Source of the DNA: Bog-532 sp963824545
Lineage (GTDB): Bacteria > Actinomycetota > Actinomycetes > Streptosporangiales > Streptosporangiaceae
Direction of reading: 5' to 3'
NCBI GenBank assembly: GCA_963824545.1
Contig: CAWGPP010000008.1
Span: 1-64,000, forward strand
Length of the DNA: 64,000 bases
Part shown: positions 15,003 through 23,629 of the stretch, one piece after another
Numbering within the stretch: the first letter of the stretch is position 1
How the letters are laid out: every line of letters begins with the position of its first letter
Notes under the pieces: generated by a model
The model's database searches: none
Seen by the model: the letters and a program-made list of their open reading frames with translations, nothing else
Told to the model about the DNA's origin: nothing
Translations under genes and position numbers: made by a program

Positions 15003-15255
15003 AGGAGTAGGCGCTGGTCGCGGCCTAGCCTCGGGTAAGGAACACCACCTGGCCGGGCTGAATTTTGTGCGTGTCGCTGAGCAAGGCTTCAAGGGCAGCC
15101 GTGCCAGCGAAGGGCACTGACACCGACAGTGCCGCACAGGAGCACTGAATTTGGCATGAAGGTTCCGGGTGATCGGCCAGGAAACGTGCGTCACTACCGC
15201 CCGGGCCGTGCGCGAGGTCTTGTCCTGCGGGCCGCAGATCTGGGGGAATGCACGA
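15003..15255. other. Spacer before the amidohydrolase
   Basis: No intact gene. On the minus strand, 15025-15160 keeps a coding-like tail ending LSDTHKIQPGQVVFLTRG, possibly the C-terminal stub of a small protein I cannot name. Confidence 0.3.
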
Positions 15256-16788
15256 ATGGGTGAGCCTCTCCGCATCACGAACGTCAACGTCTTCGATAGC
15301 ATCGCGGGCCGGGTCGACGGCCCGTTCGACGTGACCGTCGGCGATGCCACGATCATCTCCGTCCGCCCTGCCGCCCCCGCCGTCCCGGGCGACCCCGGTG
15401 GCAGCCGGATCGACGGAGCCGGCAAGACGCTGATCCCGGGCCTCATCGATGCCCACTGGCACACCGCGTTCACCACCATCCCGGCCGTGGTCGCCAGCAT
15501 GGGCGAGCTTGGCTACGTGTTCGCCCAGGCCGTGGTCAGCGCCCGGGACACGCTCATGCGCGGGTTCACGACGGTCCGTGACCTCGGCGGCCCCTCCTTC
15601 GGCATCAAGCAGGCGATCGACCAGGGCTCCATCCCCGGGCCCCGGATCTACCCGTCCGGCGCGTTCATCTCCCAGACTGGCGGCCATGGCGATTTCCGCA
15701 TGCCCAACGAGATCCCCCGGGGGATCGCCGGGCATCTCAGCTACAGCGAGATCGTCGGCGCCGCCGTGATCGCCGACGGCGAGGTCGAGGTGCTGCGCGG
15801 GGCCCGGGAGATGCTGCGCCGCGGCGCCGCACAGCTCAAGCTCATGGCCGGCGGCGGTGTCGCCTCCGACTATGACCCGCTCGACGTGACCCAGTACACC
15901 GAGCCCGAGATCCGGGCCGCGGTCGACGCCGCCGAGAACTGGGGCACGTACGTGACCGTGCACGCCTACACTCCGCGCGCGGTCCGCGCCGCAATCGCCG
16001 CCGGGGTGCGCTGCATCGAGCACGGGCAGCTGCTCGACGAGGAGACCGTCGCGCTGATGGCCGAGAACGGCATCTGGTGGTGCCTGCAACCGTTCCTCGA
16101 CGACGAGGACGCACCACCGCTGGCGGGGCCGAACCGGGCGAAGTTCCTCCAGATGGCCGCGGGCACGGACAACGCGTACCGCCTCGCGATCAAGCACCAG
16201 GTGCACGTGGCCTTCGGCACCGACACGCTCTTCGACGCCAAGCTCGCGACACGCCAGGGTGCGCAGCTCGCCAAACTGACCCGCTGGTACAGCCCCGCGG
16301 ACGTGCTCCAGCAGGCAACCGCCGGCAACGCCGAGCTGCTCGCCCTCTCCGGGCCGCGGAACCCCTACCCCGGACGGCTCGGCGTCGTCGCGGAAGGAGC
16401 CATCGCCGACCTGATCCTCGTCGACGGCAACCCGGTCGCGGACATCTCCCTGATCGCCCGGCCCCAGGAGACCTTCCTCGCCATCATCAAGGGCGGACAG
16501 CTCGTCAAAGGCACGGACATCCCAGGCGGCTGTTCAGCCGGCCGCCCCCAGGAGTTGCGCAGACAGCTGCGATCACTGACCATCCCCGGCCTGGCCTGGG
16601 CCGGCACCATGGCCGCACGGGCAAACTGGGGCGCGTCCATCATCAAGGTATGGATCGCCGAGCGCCTCCGCACGACGGCACCGCCGCCTGATAAATCAGT
16701 CTTCGGGAAGAGCGGCAAAATCGCGCTTGGCTTTCCTGTACCACCCCATTCCTGCCACGGGATGCGTAAGTCTTCGCAAATCCTGTGA
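15256..16788 (+). CDS. Metal-dependent amidohydrolase with a chimeric C-terminus
   Basis: An amidohydrolase-superfamily enzyme of the imidazolonepropionase/prolidase-like group. Metal ligands are H67 and H69 in LIDAHWHT, the lysine in KLMAGGGV, His in VTVHAYT and EHGQL, and Asp in AFGTDTLFD. The C-terminal barrel-cap strand is GAIADLILVDGNPVADI. The native end should be near the VKGTDIPGG segment. The frame instead continues about 75 codons through a BrnA relic and stops inside the IS66 terminal repeat. The ATG at 15256 has a GGGGGA ribosome site. Substrate unknown. Confidence 0.82.
   Translation: MGEPLRITNVNVFDSIAGRVDGPFDVTVGDATIISVRPAAPAVPGDPGGSRIDGAGKTLIPGLIDAHWHTAFTTIPAVVASMGELGYVFAQAVVSARDTLMRGFTTVRDLGGPSFGIKQAIDQGSIPGPRIYPSGAFISQTGGHGDFRMPNEIPRGIAGHLSYSEIVGAAVIADGEVEVLRGAREMLRRGAAQLKLMAGGGVASDYDPLDVTQYTEPEIRAAVDAAENWGTYVTVHAYTPRAVRAAIAAGVRCIEHGQLLDEETVALMAENGIWWCLQPFLDDEDAPPLAGPNRAKFLQMAAGTDNAYRLAIKHQVHVAFGTDTLFDAKLATRQGAQLAKLTRWYSPADVLQQATAGNAELLALSGPRNPYPGRLGVVAEGAIADLILVDGNPVADISLIARPQETFLAIIKGGQLVKGTDIPGGCSAGRPQELRRQLRSLTIPGLAWAGTMAARANWGASIIKVWIAERLRTTAPPPDKSVFGKSGKIALGFPVPPHSCHGMRKSSQIL
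16636..16690 (+). pseudogene. Relic of the brnA 3' end
   Basis: The bases encoding SIIKVWIAERL repeat the end of brnA (10072-10130) closely. A one-base deletion then removes the brnA stop, so the amidohydrolase frame reads through it. No BrnT or N-terminal BrnA sequence is present. Confidence 0.75.
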
Positions 16789-18756
16789 CGGTGGCTGCGG
16801 GGTCCTGCGTGGCCGGCGGTTGCGACACGCCGGGCGGGGTGCGTGGATTTGCCGGTGACGGCGGTGTTTGCTGTGATCCGTGACTGCGGCGGCCGGGATC
16901 CTGGCAGACGCGGACGGTGCCGGGACGCCGTCCGCCGGCGGGGCGTCCGCTGAAGAGCTGCTGGCGCGGGCGCTGGAAGTCATTGATCAGCAGGCGGCGC
17001 GGATCGATGAGCTGGCCAGGGAGAACGCGGAGCAGCGGGAGCAGAACGCGGAGCTGGCCCGGGTCAACGGGGAGCTGCGGGATCTGGTCGGCGGGCAGGC
17101 GGCTCAGCTGGCCGAGGCGAATGAGACCATCGCGGTGCTGCAGCGGATCGTGTTCGGGCGGTCGTCGGAGAAGTCGGGCCCGGCCCCGGACGGCGGCGGT
17201 GACGATGATGCCGGCGCTGGTGACGGCGGCGGGAAGCCGGGTGGCGGGAAGAAGAAGCAGGTGAAACGCGGTCCCGGGGCGCGTTCGGGGCGGCGGGGTT
17301 ACTCGGGGCTGCCGCGGTTCGAGGTGTTCTGGGACTTCCCGGGCGGCGGGTACTGCTGCCCGGAGTGCGGGGAGCCGTTCACGCCCCTGGGCGATCACTG
17401 GTCCGGGGAGCAGCTGGACTGGCAGGTGATCATCCGCCTGGTCGCGAACTGCAGGCGCCGGTATAAGAGAGAGTGCCGGTGCGAGGGGCCGCAGACGGTG
17501 ATGGCGCCGGGGCCGCCGAGGGCGATCGGGAAGGGCCTGTTCACGAACGGGTTCACCGCGATGCTGCTGGTGGAGAGGTTCGAGGCGGGCCGGTCGGCGA
17601 ACTCGCTGGTGACGGGCCTGGCCCGGCAGGGAGCGGAGATCTCGCCCGCGACGCTGGCCGGGACGGTCGCGCAGGCGGGGAGGCTGCTGGCCCCGCTGGA
17701 GGAGGCGATCGCGGCCCGGAACCGGGACTCGTGGCATCTCCACGCGGACGAGACGTCGTGGCGGGTGTTCTGCCCGGACGGCGGGGACGGCCCGGCGAGA
17801 TTCTGGCTGTGGGTGTTCATCGGTCCCGATACCTGCTGTTTCGTGATGGGCCCGTCCCGGTCCGGGGAGGTCCTGGCCCGGCATGCCGGCCTGGACAAGG
17901 ACACCGGGCAGCTTCTCCCGCATGAGGACGGCGGGCCGCGGCGGCTGGTACTGTCGACTGATTTCTACCGCGTGTACGAGTCCGCGGGGAACAAGGCCGA
18001 GGGCCTGGTCAACTTGTACTGTCTTGCTCACGTACGGCGCCACTTCGTCCGGGCGGGCGACGCGAACCCGGAGCAGCTGCGGTACTGGACGCAGAAGTGG
18101 CTGGACCGGTTCCGGGCCCTGTACCGCGCCCACGACGAGCTGACGGCGGCCTGGCAGGGCAGCACGGCGCCCGCCCGCGGGCAGGAAACAGCCGCCGCGG
18201 AACGGCTGGAGAAGGCATACCGGGCATGGGACGCCGCGATCGGGGTGATCGACGCCGAGCGGAAGAAGCAGGCACAGGCCCCCGGCCTGCAAGAACCCGC
18301 GAAGAAGGCGCTCGCGACCCTGGACCGGGAATGGGACGGCATTACCGCCCACCGGGACTACCCGATCATCAGCATCGATAATAATATCGCCGAGCGCGCG
18401 ATCCGCACGCCGGTCGTGACCAGGAAGAACGCCGGCGGCTCCCATAACGGGAACACCGCCGCGAACGCGGCCCGGGTCTTCACCGTCACCGCGACCGCGA
18501 GAATGGCCGGGCTGAACACCCTCACCTACCTCACCGCCTACCTCGACGAATGCGGCCGCAACGGCGGAAAGCCACTCAACGGCAAGGCACTCGAACGGTT
18601 CCTGCCATGGGCCGCGAGTCCCGAAGACCTCCGCATCTGGGCCCAGCCCCCGCCCGCCGGCGAAACCCCGGATCCGTAACGCTCTCACCGGCGTGGCCAC
18701 CAGCGGTTGCCACGCCGGCTCTCGGCATGCCCTTTCACAGGACTTCGAATACTTAC
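16766..18756 (+). mobile_element. IS66-family insertion sequence (single-ORF type)
   Basis: Imperfect terminal inverted repeats begin with GTAAG at 16766 and end with CTTAC at 18756, and match over about 20 bases (GTAAGTcTTCG / GTAAGTaTTCG, then TCCTGTGA). The flanks carry GGGATGC on both sides (16759-16765, 18757-18763), the 7-8 bp duplication typical of the family. Only a TnpC-type transposase is present, without tnpA or tnpB, as in the ISBst12-like subgroup. Confidence 0.92.
16880..18679 (+). CDS. IS66-family transposase (TnpC type)
   Basis: A 599-residue transposase. Residues 25-95 form a leucine-zipper-like coiled coil (DELARENAEQREQNAELARV), followed by the IS66 N-terminal region, a zinc-finger segment (CCPECGEPF) and the DDE catalytic domain. 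Acidic residues are in HLHADETSWRV, RLVLSTDFYRVY and the ISIDNNIAERAIRTPVV segment, with KNAGGSHNG after it. All parts look intact, so the element may still be active. The GTG start at 16880 was taken as the first plausible start inside the element. Confidence 0.95.
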   Translation: MTAAAGILADADGAGTPSAGGASAEELLARALEVIDQQAARIDELARENAEQREQNAELARVNGELRDLVGGQAAQLAEANETIAVLQRIVFGRSSEKSGPAPDGGGDDDAGAGDGGGKPGGGKKKQVKRGPGARSGRRGYSGLPRFEVFWDFPGGGYCCPECGEPFTPLGDHWSGEQLDWQVIIRLVANCRRRYKRECRCEGPQTVMAPGPPRAIGKGLFTNGFTAMLLVERFEAGRSANSLVTGLARQGAEISPATLAGTVAQAGRLLAPLEEAIAARNRDSWHLHADETSWRVFCPDGGDGPARFWLWVFIGPDTCCFVMGPSRSGEVLARHAGLDKDTGQLLPHEDGGPRRLVLSTDFYRVYESAGNKAEGLVNLYCLAHVRRHFVRAGDANPEQLRYWTQKWLDRFRALYRAHDELTAAWQGSTAPARGQETAAAERLEKAYRAWDAAIGVIDAERKKQAQAPGLQEPAKKALATLDREWDGITAHRDYPIISIDNNIAERAIRTPVVTRKNAGGSHNGNTAANAARVFTVTATARMAGLNTLTYLTAYLDECGRNGGKPLNGKALERFLPWAASPEDLRIWAQPPPAGETPDP

Positions 18757-19024
18757 GGGATGCTTCCACCTGTCCTTCATCTGCCGCAAGGCGCTTGTGT
18801 GCGTTTCGTCGCCACCTGAGACGATTTCGTTAAGATGCTTGTCTTGCGCCTTTATGACCTCATCAGCGGTATCTCCGTGGTGCGGGAAATCGCATGGCCC
18901 GCCCAGTTGTTTACACGTCATTGTTTTCATGGGTATCGTTTCCTTCCACCGTACTTCGGCGAGCTGGCACGAATGGAGATCCCGTCTCGGCGCGGACTCA
19001 GGACTCCCGACGTAGGGAGATTTT

Positions 19025-21256
19025 TTATGTAGGGCTTGGGTGGGATTTGGTCTCGTAACGCAGTACGAGATCGGTGCCGGGATAGCGGGCCTGGGCTTGG
19101 CTGAGCTGGTCGCAGAGGGCGGCCAGTGCCTGGGTCCGCCGGGGCGCGGTGAGCGGGTCGAGCCGGATGAGCAGCTGGCCGGGGCCGGGGATGATGTCGC
19201 CGGAGGTGGTAAGGGCCTCGCGGATCAAGGCGTAGGCCTCGTCGCCGGCGCGGGCGTAGCGGCCCTCAAGCGTCCTGGCCAGGGCGGTTTCGGCGTTGTA
19301 GGCGGCCATGCGGATGGCGTGGGTGATCTGTTTGACCTCGGCCTCGAGCCGGGCCATGTCCGGGGCGATCTCGCCCAGGCGGATGCGGGCGGGGACGGCG
19401 GCCGCGGCGTCGGCGGCTGCCTCCAGCTCGCGGTGAGCGGCCTCGACCGGGGCGTCCAGCGCGTTGATCATCTGGTTGGTGATGGTCACCGGCTGGCCGG
19501 GCGCCGGGTTGCGCAGCGCGGCCAGGCTGGCATCACGCTGGCCCTGGGCCGCGGCGGCGAGGACCTCGGCGCGGCGGACCTGGGCGGTGGCGGTCTTCTT
19601 CGCCGGGTTCGGGACTTTCCGGTCCGGGTCGTCGGGCGTGGCGGCGTGGGAGTCCAGGGCATCCAGGGCGAAGTGGGTGCGGGCGTAACGGAAGTAGTTC
19701 TCCTCCCGCCACCGCGACGTCAGCCGCCAGCAGACCTCCCCGGCGGGCAGGCCGGTGCGGGAGGTCAGCGCGTGGATCTGCCGGGTGCCGCCGCCGCGGG
19801 CGGGCACCCGGCGGCTGACCTGCCGCAAGGAGACCGTCTGCCCCTTGCGTGGCCCGTCGTGGATGGTCAGTGTCACCATCGTGTCGGCCAGGTCGTATTT
19901 GTGCTCCCGGCCACGGTCATCGGCGCAGGTGATGGTGGTGAACTGTCCGGCGGGGATGTCGGGGGCCGGGCCCTTGCGCCAGGTGAGCAGGTCGAACCCG
20001 GCTGCGGTGATGTCGGCGAACAGGGCCGGGGACCAGCCCCCCCGGTCAAAGCACACCGTCACCCGCCGGCCCTCGCCCACGATCTGGCGCAGCTGCGGGA
20101 GCAGCCGGCGCAGTTCGCCGGCCAGTGAGTCCGACGGCTCGGCGACGACCATGAACACCGGGTCCCCGTCGGCGTCGGTGACCCAGGTCTCCATGGTGGC
20201 CGGGGCGGGGAACTTCAGCCTGGCCACGTGTGTCTTCTGCACGGTCCGGGTGCCGTAGTAGACGCGGGCGTGCCCGTCGGCATGCAAGAAGCCGAGCGCC
20301 CCGGTCCGGGCGGCGGCGTGGTGGCGGGCCAGCGCCATGATCAGGTCCGTGGCCTTGCCGGCCGCGGCGAGCTCGCCGAGCTTGCGGCGGATCGTCTTGA
20401 CTTCCGGCGCCCGGTCCAGGCCGAGCACCCGGCCCAGCGCCACGGGCGGGACCCTCGTGGCGCCCTCGGCCCGCGGCTCGCCGGCCAGGGCCAGGAACAC
20501 TAGCGTCAGCAGCGTGGCGGCCAGCCCGTAGTAGCCGTCCTTGAGCCGGCCGTAGACCTGCCGGGCCGCCGCCAGCAGCCCGGTGGCCTCCAGCGCGGGC
20601 AGCGCCAGCAGCAGACCGGCCAGCGGATACCGGGCACCCGGGGTGAACACCGGGACGGCGCCCTCGCCGAGCAGTCCCCACCGGGCCAGCGCCCGTTCGG
20701 CGTCCCGGGGCACCGGATCCGGCAGCACCGGAACCGCCGCGCCCAGGCCCGCGTCACCGGCCGTGCCGGCGCCCTGCTGCCGGGCTTCCGCGGGCCGCCC
20801 GCCGGACGCGACCCGGCCCAGCGCGTTGCGCACGCTGAACGTCGACACCCCGGTCACCGCGGCGATCTCCCGCAGCGTCGCGCCCCCCGCATCCAGTTCC
20901 CCGATCCGCTCCACCAGCTGTGCGGTCAGCTTCGAGGCCCCCTTCGGGCCGCGGCGGGCCGGGACCAGACCGGCCACCCCATCGGCGGCCAGCGCCTGAT
21001 CCCACCGCCAGATCGTGGCCGGGTCCACCCCGAACGCCTCCGCCACCTGGCCCTGGCTGGCGGCCCGCAGCCGGACCAGCTGCACCGCTGCCAGCCGCCG
21101 CCCGGCCTCATCCCGGCCATCCCACGCGAAGGTGGCCAGCCCGTGCACCGTGACCAGCCCGCCGTCACCGTCGGCCAGCAGCCCCACTCCCGGGGCGATT
21201 TCGGCCGCCCCGGCGGGCAGCAGCGGGAGAGGGAGCTGGCTGAGCATACGAGCCAT
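19025..21256 (-). CDS. Transposase-like protein with N-terminal HTH
   Basis: A 743-residue protein. Residues 50-150 carry two helix-turn-helix units (QGQVAEAFGVDPATIWRWDQ and LREIAAVTGVSTFSVRNAL). The middle has an RNase H-like set of acids: HADGHARVYYG, VTVCFDRGGWSP and SRWREENYFRYAR, consistent with a DDE transposase. The C-terminal 250 residues are helical. I cannot place it in a named IS family and find no convincing terminal repeats. It lies in the island between the IS66 element and a broken gene. Confidence 0.7.
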   Translation of the reverse strand: MARMLSQLPLPLLPAGAAEIAPGVGLLADGDGGLVTVHGLATFAWDGRDEAGRRLAAVQLVRLRAASQGQVAEAFGVDPATIWRWDQALAADGVAGLVPARRGPKGASKLTAQLVERIGELDAGGATLREIAAVTGVSTFSVRNALGRVASGGRPAEARQQGAGTAGDAGLGAAVPVLPDPVPRDAERALARWGLLGEGAVPVFTPGARYPLAGLLLALPALEATGLLAAARQVYGRLKDGYYGLAATLLTLVFLALAGEPRAEGATRVPPVALGRVLGLDRAPEVKTIRRKLGELAAAGKATDLIMALARHHAAARTGALGFLHADGHARVYYGTRTVQKTHVARLKFPAPATMETWVTDADGDPVFMVVAEPSDSLAGELRRLLPQLRQIVGEGRRVTVCFDRGGWSPALFADITAAGFDLLTWRKGPAPDIPAGQFTTITCADDRGREHKYDLADTMVTLTIHDGPRKGQTVSLRQVSRRVPARGGGTRQIHALTSRTGLPAGEVCWRLTSRWREENYFRYARTHFALDALDSHAATPDDPDRKVPNPAKKTATAQVRRAEVLAAAAQGQRDASLAALRNPAPGQPVTITNQMINALDAPVEAAHRELEAAADAAAAVPARIRLGEIAPDMARLEAEVKQITHAIRMAAYNAETALARTLEGRYARAGDEAYALIREALTTSGDIIPGPGQLLIRLDPLTAPRRTQALAALCDQLSQAQARYPGTDLVLRYETKSHPSPT

Positions 21257-21408
21257 CTTCCACCATCCGCCGGGCCGGTCATCTTGTAGTTATTTTCTCA
21301 CGAAAGGGCGCGCAGTGGCCCGCGACACCCCGGAAAACGCGGAAAAACGCAGGAATAAGTCCAGGTCAGACGGAGATCGGACCCCGGGTCACACCCGTCA
21401 GCAGGCCG

Positions 21409-22916
21409 CTATGTCAAGAGTGGGACTGGGCGGCCGGGTCGCGGACCGGGCTGACCATCGCGGAGACGGTGACTGCCATGCGATAACCCTAGGAGCACCG
21501 CTCGTCGCGCGCTTCTTCGATCCTGATCGGTTTCCGGTCCTGAGCGGTCCAGGTCCGGCTTGCCGGCAGAGTTTTGGGCAGTATGTGCCGGAAAGTCTGC
21601 CGGTAAGGGCCGGCCCACCCCTGGAACGTCGAATTTGTAGGCCAGGCCGGCCTCGGGCGGGAGCACGCGGAGCGGGCCATTACCGGTCCAGTAGGCCACC
21701 TGGAAATAAAGTCCGTCGGTGGCCACGATCCACAGCCCCGAGCCATCAGCGGTCCAGCGCGCGGAGACGACGTCACTGGTGCCGGCCGGGAATGCCCCGG
21801 AGACCGCGGGAAGGCTCGCGACCGGTACGGGACCGCCCGGGACCCGGACCAGTTTGGCGGTACTGAGGTCCGCGACGTAGACGGACGTGCCCGTGATCGT
21901 GCCCTGATCGTCGGTGGTCTCCAGCGGAAGCGCGAAGTGCTGGCCGGCTGGATCGAAGTCGGCGGTGTCGTTGGGGCCAACGGCCGTGTGCGGAGGCAGC
22001 GCGATCTCCGTCGCCGGGCCGCCCCGCACGTCGGTGACGTGCAGCAGGCACCGAAGCGGACAGGCCACCGCCTGCCAGGCCACCTGGTCCGCGCCGGCGC
22101 CGACGATGATCGCGTTCTCCGGGATGCCGGTAGGCTCGGCGCCGCCGGTCTGCGGGTTGATGAACGCCCGCTGCTGGTCCGGACCCTGGACCAGCAGGCC
22201 GCGGAGCGTGGCGGCCAGGAGCGCCCGGTCACCGAGGTCGCGGTTCGCGGACAGGCGGCGGCCGTCCTCGCCGGCCAGCCAGGCCGGGCTGCCGGCCGGC
22301 CCGTTGCCATAGGGCGGCCCGGCCTGCTCGACCCAGACGTCGCGGTGATCTGGCGCCAGCGCCATGTAGTTCGCCCGGGCGATGATCCGCGGGGTACCCG
22401 GCCCCGACGCGCCGGCCGGAATGAACACGACATCCCCGATATCCGGCAGACCGGCCTGGCCGTGGCTGAGGATAAGCGCGACGACGCCGCCGGCCGCCGA
22501 GATGATCTGCTGCACCGCGGGATCGGGGCCGAGCGGGTCGTTGGTGTGGCCGGCCGTCGGCAGCACGCTGGCCAGGGGCGCCGCCGGTGCCTGCCCCCGG
22601 ATCCGCAGCACGCGCAGGTCCTGGCCACCGAGGAACAGCGCGGCCGGGGCGCTCCGCCCGGCGACAGGGGCGTTCCGTGCAGCATCGCCGGCGCGGCCAA
22701 GGCCACAGAGGACGGCGATCCCGGCGTCTTGTGCGGCGCCGGGTGGCCTGAGCCGCCCGTGGCCAACCGGAACGCGATCACGGCGGCGACGAGCACCACG
22801 GCCGTTGCGCCGGCGAGCGGGCGCCAGGGCACCGCAGGGCCGCGATCGGGATCGCGGCCCCCGCTGATGACGTCGGGGGCCTGCTCGTCGGGCACGCTGT
22901 CAACGTACTCGCGCAT
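21409..22916 (-). pseudogene. Membrane-anchored beta-propeller-like protein, frameshifted
   Basis: The N-terminal piece (start ATG 22916) has a cytoplasmic segment and one membrane helix (LAGATAVVLVAAVIAFRLAT). A shift at a G/C run near 22645-22655 moves coding into another frame, which continues with WD40/NHL-like blades such as GTSVYVADLSTAKLVRVPGG and SARWTADGSGLWIVATDGLY. The C-terminal 70 residues lie over a hairpin repeat (21559-21607) and have no propeller character, so the native end was probably near FDVPGVGR. Resembles actinobacterial LpqB/TolB-like sensors, function unknown. The shift could be a sequencing error. Confidence 0.65.
21559..21607. repeat. Hairpin repeat R1 (GTATGT family)
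   Basis: CTTGCCGGCAGA and TCTGCCGGTAAG are near-perfect inverted arms around a core with GGGCAGTATGTGCCGG. Relatives lie at 39120-39167 and 58388-58425, with a partial one near 23050. Confidence 0.75.
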
Positions 22917-23371
22917 CCTGTCCGGGACCGCGCGGGGCCGGGGCGGACATCACCGGCATGGCCCGGCTTCGTTTCCGTGCCGGCCGTGCTGCCGGACTGA
23001 GGCCGGGTGCCGGGCTCCGCGTAAGCGGCTATTCACGCCAGCCCGCCGATATGGCACATACTGCTCGTTCCGCGGCTCACCCACGCCTCATCGCAAAAGG
23101 CATGATGAGCCCATGACCGGACATGCCGGAACAGTCACGTGGCACAAAGGAAATCTCATCGCGCCGGTAGAAGACAGCAACGGGAGCGGCTTCTGCGAGG
23201 CGGGCACATCCCCTGGCCGATGAGCCGGTCATCGAGGGGTGGCTTGGGGGGTGTGCCCGCGCAGGCAGGCTCTCGCCTAGCCTGGGACCATGAGCGGCGA
23301 ATACCCCGGCGGCCTGGCGCGCCGTGGCGCGCCGCGGCGCGCCCGGCCCGGCGCCGTGGCGAGGTGTACCC
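22917..23371. other. Intergenic, no gene seen
   Basis: No frame with coding character. The bases GGCACATACTGC near 23050 match the core of hairpin repeat R1 in inverse orientation, without clear stem arms. Tandem GGCGCGCC-like runs precede 23340. Confidence 0.45.
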
Positions 23372-23605
23372 GTGACCCGTCATGACGAAGAGGCGAGCCG
23401 GGTTCTCGGCGTCCCCAGGCGGCAGCACCGCCGCGAGGGTGAGGAGTCGCAGCGCGCGCTGGGCATTCCGGTTGACTGGATGGCGGACGCCGACGTCGCG
23501 TTCTTCCGCTCGTTCGTGCATCCCATCAAGGCCTACCGGCGCTGGGACCGGCGCCGCCGGCTCGGCGCGTACGCGCTGGACGACGAGGATGAGCGCCGCG
23601 GCTAG
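23372..23605 (+). CDS. Small hypothetical protein
   Basis: A 77-residue basic protein, GTG start at 23372 with GAGG upstream. The middle is hydrophobic-aromatic (WMADADVAFFRSFVHPIKAY) and the rest is charged (RRWDRRRRLGAYALDDEDE). Third-position G/C use is like that of real genes. Its 3' end faces the permease gene. Family not recognised. Confidence 0.5.
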   Translation: MTRHDEEASRVLGVPRRQHRREGEESQRALGIPVDWMADADVAFFRSFVHPIKAYRRWDRRRRLGAYALDDEDERRG

Positions 23606-23629
23606 CAGGCCGGTCCCAGGGGCTGCGGA

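Larger units (their letters stand above)
16696..18930 (-). pseudogene. DUF1059 protein gene interrupted by IS66 element
   Basis: The N-terminal part lies right of the IS (18930 down to 18757): MKTMTCKQLGGPCDF, DTADEVIKAQDKHLNE and MKDRWKHP. The C-terminal part lies left of it (16765 down to 16696): HPVAGMGWYRKAKRDFAALP then ED and stop. Joining the two across the duplicated target gives one 78-residue protein in frame. DUF1059 proteins are small, of unknown function, with a conserved Cys pair near the start (here C6 and C13). Confidence 0.85.

Noticed and set aside
16643..18769. Long minus-strand frame opposite the IS66 transposase
   Set aside because: Shadow frame of a high-GC gene; composition is Arg/Pro-rich and lacks any domain.
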